Source of the DNA: Acanthochromis polyacanthus
Lineage: Eukaryota > Chordata > Actinopteri > Pomacentridae
Direction of reading: 5' to 3'
NCBI RefSeq assembly: GCF_021347895.1
Contig: NC_067126.1
Location: 35,104,482-35,168,481, forward strand
Length of the DNA: 64,000 nt
The translations under genes were made by a program, and so were the position numbers. Each line of letters begins with the position of its first letter. The stretch's first letter is position 1. The notes under the pieces are model-generated. The model was not told the origin of the DNA. It saw only the letters and a list, made by a program, of their open reading frames with translations, and did not search any database. Of the stretch, positions 11,501 through 22,006 are shown in pieces.

Positions 11501-14500
11501 GATGCCCACAGTTTAGTCAGTACTGGCTTCATGGTTGCACGAAGGAATGCAGCGTTCTTTGTTTTTGCATCACCTCGTTCGAGCAAATGCATAGAATAAA
11601 GTGGCTTTCTTCAAATTTACTGATTTTAAGCTGAGATTTGCTTCTTATTTTTTATTTGCGGGAATAAAAGTCACACATGATTACTTTAAGTAATGTTGGA
11701 AAAGTGAAAATCCAATTCTTCCTGGTTTTAAAGTTTCTTCTAATAATAAATAGTGTAATTTTGGCAATAGAAAAAAAAACCCAGAATGCATTTCAATGTT
11801 GTCAATAACCATACTGGAAGAGAAAAGATTATTTTAGTATCTACATTTTTAATGCTTTGATGCACAACATGGAGCAAGAGATACCCATTTTCACTTCTGA
11901 CCTCTGTTGTGAATCAAAGGGTTAATTTGTTTCCATGCTTCTTTCCCATCTGCTCTGTTTAACAGTCTGCAGGTCAGCTGGAAAGTCCCTGAGTTTTTGT
12001 CACGCGAGTTTCGGTTTCACAATTACACTCAGACGATGCACTTTTTTTCCTGCAGCACCTGGTTGGAGCATATGGTTTCTCTTTAGGGAATGTTTAAACA
12101 ATACATGGATAAGGTGATTTTGATATGAGAATTTTAAGCTTAGATTTGGTTAATTTTCCTGATGAGACCACACACAGTTGGTCCATGGACTGCCATAAGG
12201 TGACAATCTAATAATTCTGCTCAAATAAATGCTGTCATTTTGGTGGTTTTTGTAAAAAGCTTCAAACCTTCCAGGGATGGTTGCGGTGTTTAGGAAGTCA
12301 AAGGCCCCAAAATGTTTCAAGAAAACATTCCTTCCATCGCTACTGTCAGGAAAATTCTTCAGTGGAGTCCTGACTTCTCCAAATTCACTCTCAGTCGTCT
12401 CTCAAGTCAAAGCGAATGTTTTACTTGCACAAGGAATCACATGAACATGACACAGTCTGGACAAGTGACTGACAATATAAAGAAACAGTTTGCCGGCACA
12501 TAAACAAGTTACATTACCATGAGTTACAGGACATTTGTTTGTGGTATTGTCAGTTTCTGAGCAGTCAGTTTCAGCCGGCTACTTGCAAAACCAACTTGTT
12601 ACATTTTCAAGGTCAAAGTTAATCATGGAAACTTACTGAGTACATTGAGTTATAGGAGTCCACAGTCACACAGTTATACAGTAGTTTGAAATCATAAAGA
12701 CCATTTAATCATACTATTATTGTAATTTATAACAGCTACACCACCAGCAGCAGCCTGGACTCGACACAACCCGTGTTGGGTGCATGAATTTTAGCCGTTG
12801 ATGCAAAAATTTGACCCTTTCAGCAGCATCGTCAGCAGAAATCAATATTCTTCGAACTGAGCTATAATTTCTCCGTCTTAAGCTGTCCAGTTTTGGTCAT
12901 CCTCGACCCACTGCAGCCTCAGGTCCTGTTCCTGGCTGACAAGATCTTCTGCTGTTTGAATCTCATCCACCTAAAGGTTGGATGTGTTTCTCAGTCTGAC
13001 ATGCCTTTCTGCTTGGTACAGTTGCAAACGTTGTCGATTAATCGGTTGTTTGGGGGTTCGGTGGGTGGGGAGTGGGCGGGCAGGGTGGTGGGGGGGTTCT
13101 GGTGGTTGCTGGGGTGGGCGGGGTTGGAGCTTGGGTGACGGGTTCTGGTGTGCTGGGGGTGTCGGTAGCTGCTCCCTCTTGTCTTCGGGGTCCGTGTGGT
13201 ACACGGTGGCCCCGGTTGCTCTCTGGGGGTGCCGCCCTGTGGCTCCTGCTGGGGGGGGGCACCCTGTTGGCTTGACCCTGCATTGCCATGATAGCTGTTC
13301 TGGGCTTCGGGGTCCTTCACTCTTGCATGTTTATTCAGGTCTCACCAGCTCCCGTCAAGTTCCACTGTTGAGCAGTGATGGGACCCGCCAGAATGTGCTC
13401 AGACTCTCCAGAGTCTAAACTCACACTGAACTCATTCTCTCTTTGTTTAGTATCTTCGTCTGGCCTATTCTACTCTATACTGTCAAGACATCCACAACTA
13501 TGGTGTTCAATACTGTTTGTTTGTTTATTTTTGTTTTGTTTTGTTTGTTTGTTTTTAATGGATTTTGTTTGTTTGTTTGTTTTTATTGATGGGTAATTAA
13601 TAGTCGGGAATAACACAGCACCTGATATTCTTCAGCTGTAATAGCACCGGTTGCTAGTTCCTGTCCCTGTCCGTCCTGTTTCGTCCTGTCCACCCTCTGT
13701 TCCCCCTTCACATCACTGACGTGTAGCACTGCCCTCCCTGGCTCTTAACAGGAAATTCTAATAAAGAATGTCAGCTTAGCTTTCAGGGAGGGCTGGTGAT
13801 GGTCACACGCAAGCACTAAATAAGAAAATATTTGGCTGCAAGACTAAAATACGCATTAATCTCATAAAATGTTGACACCCCTTCTGTGGAGTTAAACAAT
13901 GAGAATAAATGCAGACCAAAAAAACAAACTAATTCATTAACTGTTGCGGGTCTAGCTGTAAACACTGATTATCTGTGCTTCTGTCGCCGTTCTGTCAGCT
14001 CCAGTCAGGCTGCTGCTCACTGAATGTTTTCTGAATAAACTCTAGAGACTGGTTTGAAAATCCAAGAGCTCAGCAGTTTCAGAAAAACTCCAAACCAGCC
14101 CATCTGCCACCAACAATCAGGCTAAAGTCACTGAGTTCACATTATTCCCCACATCCTGAATTCTGATGTTTGATTCCCTGGATGTGCTGCAGGACTTCCT
14201 GTCTGGATGATGACCGCCTGATGTGATACCTGGTGGTCGGCTCCTCCTAATAAACAGAGTAATGACTCCCGCACTGAGCTCTGCAGAGACGGGCCTTTAT
14301 CACTTCAGCCGTCAATGAGATTCTGGGTATTTCTTTCTTTCTGCTAAGTCAGTGATGCATTCACTGTGTGTGTCACTGCAGCGTAATTCATGCTGATAAA
14401 CTGTCAGCACCCGTGTGGCTTAAATCCCGCTGCCTTGCTGTTTTATTGGCTGCGTCTCAGCGCTGCCTCGACCTCTGGCCCTTCGCCCGAGCTCTGCACT

Positions 14501-17500
14501 TCACTCGCACTGACAAATAACCGACTGTGACTCCCTCAGAACCAAATGCTGGCTTTTACGTATGAACAGATGCTGATGCTGTTGGTGAAATTAGCAGCAG
14601 CTTGTTGCAGTGAATTTGTTCCCAGACGGTTAGTTTATGATTAATTGACAAGTTTTCACGTGTTTTTATTGAAGCTTTGCTACTGCTTAAAGCTATCAGA
14701 CTAATTAGTGGTAACATTTTAAAGGGAATACATTGATGAAACAGGGCTTACGAACTGCTTTACAGACATTAAAACGGACTAGGAGTACATCAGTTAGTCA
14801 ACTGAGTCATTTATCAAATCAAAGAATACAATTTTCTTTCTGTAAACTTAATATCCTCTAGATTTAGACACAAAACAAGACATTTTTTTACATTACTTCC
14901 AGACTAAGCCACTAACTGATTAATCAAAAGACAATAATCGATAATGAAAGTATTCAGTTTCACCTCTAAATAGCTCCTATTTCCTGTAAAGTAAAACCAG
15001 TGCAAAAGAAAGCAAAACTTGGCAAAGTCCCAAGTCGATAGAAACTATATAGTTAAGTCCATCAATAAAAGAAGAAGCTTGTAATAGAATATAAAAGCAC
15101 AGCTCTGCTATTAAAACAACCTCCCTAAAGGGCCGTCTAAGCCGTTAACGAGGAACGACATGTTCAGAACATTCTTTAAAGTCAAAGAACACGTGTTGTG
15201 TTTCTAATTATGTAAAATACTCAGAATCAGATCTGCTGTTGACCAACATATTGCCCTCAGTAACATTACCTTCATGATGATGTGACTTTTACTTTTTAAA
15301 TGATGTATTAATACATTAGTATATTTTGAGGTGTTTGTAGCGAGCTTAGCTCAAAAATCTTATCACAATTTTCAAATTATTTTGGCTTCAAATCGATGTA
15401 AGATGTGCGACACTGTGCGTAGGCTGCCTTCACAACATGAGCTCTAAATAAAGAAAAACCGTCTGAGTCTCATTCAGCTTTGTTAGAATTTAGATTTTTA
15501 GCAGCAAGAGTAAAACCCAACGACAAAATAAGAGCTTTGGAGACGAAGCAGTCTGATTCTAGACTATCTGTTGCCAACACTTTTTTTCTGTTTTGAAAAA
15601 TGATCAACTCTGGTCTCATGAATTCTCCTGTTATCAATGTATGACAGGAGCCACTTTTATGTATCTTACTTATCTCTGTCTGTCAAACTGCTGCTCTCCT
15701 GTCGGTCTCTTCTCCTCTTTTGTCTCCAAATCTGTCTTTTTTCCATATACACATTATTTGTCCATTTTTTTAAGACACCAACCAACATATATGATATATT
15801 ATTTTAGGAAATGCAGATGAATTGAACCAGGGGATGTTGGAAAAAATAATACAATTGTGTTTTATTTGAGATCCAGAGTTGCTTCAAACTTTTAGCCTGA
15901 AGACCCCAATGAGAAAGTCTGTCACATATAAAGCAAAGCTAACAAATCTCAACACTTATTGAAATGATGGCCATTCCCAGTGGATAGATCCTACTAACTT
16001 TAATTGTTTTGTTTTTTTTCTGTTGCCATCTGTTGAATTTTTTGGCTTTTAGGAAGAAATATTTCATCAGCTGTTCGACAGGTTGCAATGAAATTTGGTG
16101 CTGGATCTCTTAGGTTTTATTTCAAATGATCCCTAAGGTCAAAATGCTGATCTGTTCAGCCTCAGTTGCCTCTTTATGTTTAACGCTGGTAAGCAGATGT
16201 TGACGTTAACACACATAAGATAAGATTAGATCAACTTTTTTGATCTCCCACTGGGGAAATCCACAATTTACAGCCACTAGATACAAAGGAAGCCAAGCAT
16301 GAAACAAGAGAAAGAACACAAATTGACAATAAGGATAAAAATAAAGACTGTGCACACTTTGTAACATACATCAGTGTGTAATTGAAGGTATGGGTGTGTT
16401 CATGTTGTCCACCAGGCCTGCTGTCGTCATGGCAGCTCGTGTTTGAGAAAAGGCCTTTGTTAGGATCAGTGGTGTTTGTTTGTAGAGAAAAAGAAGTCTG
16501 TTGGGGTTCACTGCATCTGTCAGTTTCAGAAGAAAACTTCATTATTTATGTTCTGACTTGTAAATGTGTTTTTATCTTTTATCCATTAAGCAGAAATTGC
16601 TCCAGTGGTAACCGTTTTTTAATGTATGTTGTCAAATGAAAGCACAATTTGTGTTTCCATGGAAGACCCTTTTTATTATATTTTAACTGCATTAATTTTA
16701 CTGCAAAGCTACTTTAGATTGTTTCATTTGCTGCCGACATCGGTTCCACAGGTGACGCTCATGTCAGTAAATCAATCAGCTTCAACTGGAATCCTCTTCA
16801 AACAAAATTGTGCCATTTAAGGTGTAAAATATACTGTTTGTGATTTTGACATGGAAGCTTAAAATCCCTAAATTTGTCTTTAGTTCCCCGTTTATGCTGG
16901 ACAACTCAGCTTTAGAATTAAATCATATACTGTTTGGTCCATTTATGAGCATTAAAATAAAACAGATGTTACACCTGCTGAACATCTGCATGTCGCTGTG
17001 CTGTGGTGTGTGTGTGTTTTTGTGGCCTCTGGGTGGAACAAACTAGCAAATGAGCGGATCCCAGTAAACTAAATGAAACTGTGAAGAACAATTAAGCGGT
17101 AATGAAAAGCTATCTGCCTCTAAATGACACCGGAGGAGCGTGTGCAGTTCTTTCATGCTCTCCTTCTGTTTCCAGGTGTCTGGAGGCGTTCTGCATCTAC
17201 GGCAGCGTGGGCCGCGTGGAGGAGCCTTATGTCAGCATCACCAGGAAGAAGCAGATGCCCCGCGGGGGGCAGTCTGAGGAGGTGGAGCGGCAGGTGGGGC
17301 AGGCGGAGGGCAAGCTGTTTACACACCGAGCAGCCTTCGCCCGCACCTCCGTCATTCAGGCCTTCCTGGGTTCGGCCCCCCAGCTCACCCTGCAGCTCTA
17401 CATCTGCGTCCTGCAGCAGGGGGTGTCCATCGGGAGAGGTGAGGCGAGGCGGGGGACGGGCTCTTTGATTTTTACCGTCAATCCGTCCGAGTCTGTCACC

Positions 17501-19649
17501 GCCGGCCGCACAATAACGTGGGCTGATCAGCTAAGTGCCATATTGGAAATAAGAGGATGGTGTTTTCATGAGTCAAAGTGGTGTTATGTAAGCGCCTCTG
17601 TGATACTGAGGATGGAAAGCGGTGATTCTCGCTGCCAGTTGGTGCAGATCTGGGCTCAGGCTGCAACTCTGTGTGAGTGTTTGTGTGCGTGTGGGGGTGT
17701 TAGTGTGTCTATTCCTCAGAGAGATTTAGTAAAAAGGTTCACACAGAGTCAAACTGGGACATCTGCTCTTCAAATTAGGGTGAAACAAAAGTTGTTATAA
17801 ATATATTATTTCCTGTGCGGCTGCTTGTCTGACACATGAGCTTCGTGATCTTAATTGAAACTTCAGAATCAGACCGGTTTGTCCTCAGTTAGTAAGGACA
17901 TTAAGACATCATTTCTCCACTTCATGTCTGCTATTTAAAGATCCCATCATTCAGTGCTGTTAGTGGACAAAATCCAGAGTCCTACTTCTGTGCAAAAATA
18001 AGCCCGAAGTTAATCAAATCAACTGGTTCTGATCTAGATTCCCTGTTTGCGTGACTGTTGAGAGCTCATAACAACTTCAGATAATCTTTTTTTTTGCACA
18101 GAATCTGGATTTTTGTCCTGCGTCACCTACACAGAATGAACAGGAGAAAAAAACTACTTCAGTGTGCAAATGAGCATTTTATTTTAAGCCTCGGGAGTCT
18201 GATTATTCAGCTGTGAACACACGAGATGTGCTTTATTTATCCTAACTTTATTTAAATATGGTGCAGAGATGAGCTGAGAATTCAGCTGAAGGTGGTTCTG
18301 TGTGAAAGAATGCCTGTAAATATTTTTTGAAAGAAAACTTTGAAACTTGATTATTACAGATACAGAAACAGTTTTGTAATGATTATTTTAAGCTGCAATG
18401 ACTGAAAATTATGACATATTTATAGATGTCAGATGTTGGGCTTTGGACTAAGGTCATCCTGTGCATGTCTTTCTATCTCCAGTAGCTGCGATGAGAATCT
18501 TTCTGACAGAATCGGTTTGTTTTTAGTGATTTGATGAAATGATTTTAGGCTCAGTTTTGGTTTGGTTTCCTCATGATGTTATAAATCGGATGGTTCTTCT
18601 GTTTTCTGGATTTTGCTTAAAAATGAAGCAAACTCCAGCTGGACTCCAGAGGATAGATTAGAAGACATAAATCTGCTCTTTAACTGATATTTCTGTGTCT
18701 GTGTGTCCATCCAGGCACTCTGATGGTGATCTCCCTGCTGTCCATCGTGTACGGAGCTCTGCGCTGCAACATCTTGGCCATTAAGATCAAATACGACGAC
18801 TACGAGGTGGACGTCCGGCCGATGGCTTATCTGTGCATCTTCCTGTGGAGGAGCTTTGAGATCGCCACCCGCGTCGTTGTTCTGGTTCTGTTCAGCTCTG
18901 TGCTACAGCTCTGGGTCCTGCCTGTGGTTCTGCTGAACTTCCTGGTGTTCTTCCTCTACCCCTGGATCCTGTTCTGGCAGAGCCACTCGCCGTTCCCCGA
19001 GAACATCGAAAAGACTCTGACCCGGGTGGGGACCACCATCGTGCTCTGCCTGCTCACCTTCCTGTACGCAGGAATCAACATGTTCTGCTGGTCGGCCGTG
19101 CAGGTGAAGCTCAACGACCCGGACCTCATCAATAAGTCCCAGAACTGGTACCGCATGGCCGTGTACTACATGCTGCGCTTTGTGGAGAATGCCTCGCTGC
19201 TCCTTCTGTGGTACATCTACAAAACGGACTTCTACAACTTCATCTGCGCCCCGCTGCTGGTGCTACAGTTGCTGGTCGCGTACGCCATCGCCATCTTCTT
19301 CATGCTGGTCTTCTACCAGTTCTGCCATCCGTGTCGGAGGCTCTTCTCCTCCAGCATGACCCAGGGCCTCTGGAACTGCTCCTCCCTACTCTGCCTGATG
19401 TGCACCTCTGCTTCCCCGCAGAGCCGGCCGATGGGAAAGACTGTCCTGGAGCCTCCGAGCCCTTCGACGCACAAAGAGCCTCCCAACGAACGTGCCCACG
19501 ACTCGGCCAGCAACTCCACAGACGACATGCCTAACGACACGACGTACGACATGCTCAATGACACGGTCTACGACATTCCTACTGAGACAGACAATACAGG
19601 AGGTGGAATCAATGGTGACGTTAGCCACAATGTATCCTGCAACGCTTAA
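5268..19649 (+). CDS. xk: xk: XK-family multi-pass membrane protein (three exons)
   Basis: The coding exons are 5268-5512, 17176-17438 and 18715-19649. Together they give 1443 nt, or 480 residues plus stop. All introns are GT-AG and the joins restore the frame (AG|G, then G|GC). The product matches vertebrate XK along its length: an N-terminal AETTAA motif, [74 protein letters not shown] and [11 protein letters not shown]. Many hydrophobic segments fit the XKR fold. In humans XK (444 aa) is disulfide-linked to Kell and binds the lipid transporter VPS13A at the plasma membrane; XKR relatives are scramblases. Start choice: the ATG at 5268 aligns with the XK N-terminus; an upstream in-frame GTG is not needed. 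The C-terminal cytosolic tail, about 36 residues longer overall than human, is Asp/Asn/Thr-rich and contains repeats. It faces dynlt3 tail to tail. Confidence 0.95.
8962..9408 (-). pseudogene. LINE reverse-transcriptase C-terminal fragment
   Basis: Two minus-strand open segments (9408-9178 and 9153-8962) lie in the same frame, separated by an in-frame TAA. They encode a C-terminal ORF2 tail of a non-LTR retrotransposon: [20 protein letters not shown] followed by [19 protein letters not shown] and a final FKQKL segment. This matches the generic LINE ending of 'Y+L+G..P.Y+..L...+..R...G...F....WN.LP...+....FK..L'. The copy is 5' truncated and inactive. The exact clade is not determined. Confidence 0.7.
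13045..13290 (+). repeat. Strongly strand-asymmetric G-rich block
   Basis: The + strand here is dominated by G and T, with many G-runs (GGTGGGGGGGTT, TGGGGTGGGCGGGG and a later run of about ten G) and CpG content well above the surrounding intron. Several windows have four closely spaced G-tracts. The sequence on to 13450 resembles a dispersed fish repeat, but I cannot name it. Overlapping ORFs on both strands are compositional artefacts. Confidence 0.6.
13516..13590. repeat. (TTTG)n-like low-complexity tract
   Basis: Imperfect TTTG/TTTTG repeats in two blocks separated by a short TTAATGGAT spacer. Confidence 0.85.
16213..16330. repeat. Dispersed retroelement tail
   Basis: ATAAGATAAGATTAGATCAAC is followed by a T-run, TGATCTCCCACTGGGGAAAT and an A-rich tail. 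This is the wording of a very common teleost LINE-derived 3' end (AGATAAACTTTATTGATCCC...GGGGAAATTC). It is degenerate, and the clade is from recall only. Confidence 0.5.
17176..17438 (+). CDS. xk: xk coding exon 2
   Basis: The acceptor is TGTTTCCAG at 17175 and the donor GTGAGG at 17439. The 263-nt exon encodes the FCIYGS...EEPYVSIT segment through [11 protein letters not shown] and VSIGR, matching the middle of XK. A 232-residue ORF reads through both splice sites; its extra ends are intron. Confidence 0.95.
17439..18714 (+). other. xk: xk intron 2
   Basis: A 1.28-kb intron with GTGAGG donor and CCATCCAG acceptor. No internal gene or repeat was recognised. Confidence 0.85.
18715..19649 (+). 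CDS. xk: xk coding exon 3 (terminal)
   Basis: The acceptor GTCCATCCAG precedes GC ACT CTG. The exon encodes [12 protein letters not shown] through the last membrane segments ([17 protein letters not shown]) and a divergent tail, and stops with TAA at 19647. The tail contains near-repeats [20 protein letters not shown], which human XK lacks. Confidence 0.95.
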
Positions 19650-20840
19650 AGCATGACAGCGGTTTGTGACGTGCCATTCAGAGAGTTATCATAACCTTTT
19701 AAGTGCCACATGGATCCCTCTGTGAGTTGAGTTTACGCTCCCTTCGGTCTCATCTCAACTCTTACATGAAGCAAATGTGTCCTTAACTCGAGACTTCTCC
19801 TGGTTGCAGATGTGATTCACATGCAGAGGTGGTGCTCATCCGTCTTACCGGCTAACATACTAACCTTTCATTCTGCAGCTTTTAATACCAATAACAGCCC
19901 CCCCATATGGACGCAAACATTACTTCTTCATTTTTGGAGCCTGTCCACTTATATGCTGCATTACTGATCACAAGGAGCCATGCATTTTGCAGTGATTGTA
20001 TTTCTCTTAGGCGTAGAGGTTTGCATGTACGGAGCCTCACATGAGGTGTAACTGTTTCTCCTTAAGAGGGGTCTTGAGTCCATTTGGTACATTTATTTTT
20101 TTGTTCTCTCAACCCTCTCGCTCGTTTTATGGCTGCCAGCAATCAGCTTTTTTACTCCTCGATAAGAGCTTTACAAAAACCACGCGCTGCTTCTGTGATG
20201 TGCTTGTGCTTGATGAAGAGATGATGCACTCTACACATTTTTGATCACCAAACACATTACTGTAAAGCACGGAAATTTCCAAGTGTGTTGTGTTTTTTTG
20301 CACGTTTAAAAAAAAGGATTTAAGTGGCTTCGGTTGAACCGTCGAGCAGCAGCAGCTGTCGTGATGTGAAATGCTTTGTATGTCTGTATACTTGCGTTTC
20401 TGATTCACGCCTGTCTGTCGGCTCTGTCTGTACGTCTCATTAGTTAGAATATTTACACTGACTGCACACAATTGAATATATCCAACTGAAAATGCATCAA
20501 TGTTTGAAATTGTAACAAGTATTTTTGCTTATGTTCAACCTTTAATGTATAAATTGTCCGTGTGGGTGACTGTGTGTGAGAGAGAAAGTGAGATTATGAA
20601 TGTAGATGTTTTTGCACTAACTCCTTTTTGCAATGTAATCTGCAGAGGGATGATGACCTCGGGAATCACATGAATGCTCCTAATATTTGTATATAAATAA
20701 CACAAGCAAAATCTGAAGCAAAAAATAGAATATTACAATGATGACCTATTAGACACAAACATTCTCATATACAAAATAAGAAGCATTTAAAAGATGAAAT
20801 CCTCCCTAAAAATCTAAATAAATTTATATTTATATGTGAA
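19650..20840 (+). other. xk: xk 3' UTR with poly(A) signal
   Basis: About 1.2 kb of non-coding sequence follows the stop. The canonical AATAAA at 20817-20822 is the best poly(A) signal before the dynlt3 end, so cleavage is expected near 20840. The 3' boundary is inferred. Confidence 0.6.
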
Positions 20841-20890
20841 AACTGTCTGGATTGTCTTATTTTCATGCAACCAATCACATATTAGCCTGT

Positions 20891-20905
20891 GCTGCCCTCT
20901 AGTGG
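20891..20905 (-). promoter_or_regulatory. CTCF-like core motif between xk and dynlt3
   Basis: On the minus strand the 15 bases read CCACTAGAGGGCAGC, fitting every position of the CCASYAGRKGGCRSY core of the vertebrate CTCF consensus. The site lies between two convergent poly(A) signals. Binding is not shown, and similar words occur in fish repeats. Confidence 0.5.
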
Positions 20906-21004
20906 AGGGTGACACAAACTGCAAATTAATAAGAATACCCTCATCAGTGCTCACAAAAACTGTAGATTGTGGAATTAATTTTCAAACTGCATTGGAAAAG
21001 TTTT

Positions 21005-21929
21005 AACAAATTAATTTATTGAACAGCTTTAAACAGTTTAACAAACAAATTCAAAGATTTAGAAGTCTGACAAGCCTGCACAGACAAATAAATTAGTAAA
21101 ATATCAACACTGACTAGTAGAAACACTTCACACAAGTAGACATGTAACTCTACCACTAAATAAAACAAAATGACTTTTCTTAAACACTTATTACTACTGT
21201 AACAGTTCAGTCTGTTTTATTTGGAAATGTCCTGAAGGAAACAAAGCTGCAGCGACGCTATCAACACTGAAGGACTGAGCTTTGAGATAAATGCTGAGAT
21301 TATTGTGCTAACACTCATTTTATATTTATAATGCCAAGTACCACAGAGACTGATGAGAAGGTCAGTAGGTTTATAGGTATTTGGTCATCAATTAAAATTA
21401 CAATTTTGACTTGATGACGGCGCAACCTGAGATGTTAAAAACTCAGCTAAAACTGTGTACAATTAAGGAAAAGATATTCATCAAATACATTTTTAGATAT
21501 TTCACTCAACACCGCAAATATGAACATCCTGGACTGACAAACCAACGATACCATTACTGCTGTCGTGGCTAAAAACGAGTCCGTTTCACCTTTTTTGAAA
21601 TGTTACAGTAACTCTGGAAGATTTACAAATATTTAATGTTCACTTTGCAACCAAACAACATGTTGATATGTGATTATTTTTTTCAGTAAGTTAATCCATC
21701 AGGCTCACTCTCTGTGAAAGTGAACACTTAGTCTCTCGCACATTTGCTGCCAACTCATGAATAATTGTTTTTCCAGCCTGCGGGGAGAAAAAAGCTACTT
21801 GTACATCAGCTTCTACCAGAGGGGATCATCAGAGGATCTTCGTGGCTTCTTGGTCAGGGTGCGACTTCCAGCTTTTCTTCAGACATCACGGCGTTTGGAA
21901 GCAGAGCGTTGTGCGGCTCTGTGCTGCCG
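21005..21929 (-). other. dynlt3: dynlt3 3' UTR with poly(A) signal
   Basis: The non-coding tail of dynlt3 on the minus strand. AATAAA (TTTATT on +) lies at 21015-21020, about 910 nt past the stop. The end is inferred from this signal. Confidence 0.55.
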
Positions 21930-22006
21930 TCACAGCGCCACAGCTACAGCAAACACACTGACCACACAGTACATGGTGCGATTCTCCCACCGGACAGTGC
22001 AGCTTC
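21930..22006 (-). CDS. dynlt3: dynlt3 coding exon 5 (terminal)
   Basis: A 77-nt coding part encoding [20 protein letters not shown] and then AVAL, with stop TGA at 21932-21930. Acceptor GTTTCAG. Confidence 0.95.

Larger units (their letters stand above)
5513..17175 (+). other. xk: xk intron 1 (11.7 kb)
   Basis: No additional exon was recognised. The intron holds a LINE fragment (8962-9408), a G-rich block (13045-13290), TTTG-rich DNA (13516-13590) and an interspersed repeat (16213-16330). Otherwise it is AT-rich unique-looking sequence with only short meaningless ORFs. Confidence 0.8.

Noticed and set aside
12971..13418. Several overlapping ORFs (77-146 residues) in both strands
   Set aside because: They are products of the G-rich block: proline/threonine-rich on one strand and glycine/tryptophan-rich on the other. 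No domain is present.
17102..17800. A 232-residue ORF taken as an independent gene
   Set aside because: The central part is xk exon 2. The flanks cross good splice acceptor and donor sites and have no similarity to XK.
19208..19628. ORFs of 80-108 residues overlapping xk exon 3 in other frames
   Set aside because: Shadow frames of a strongly conserved exon.
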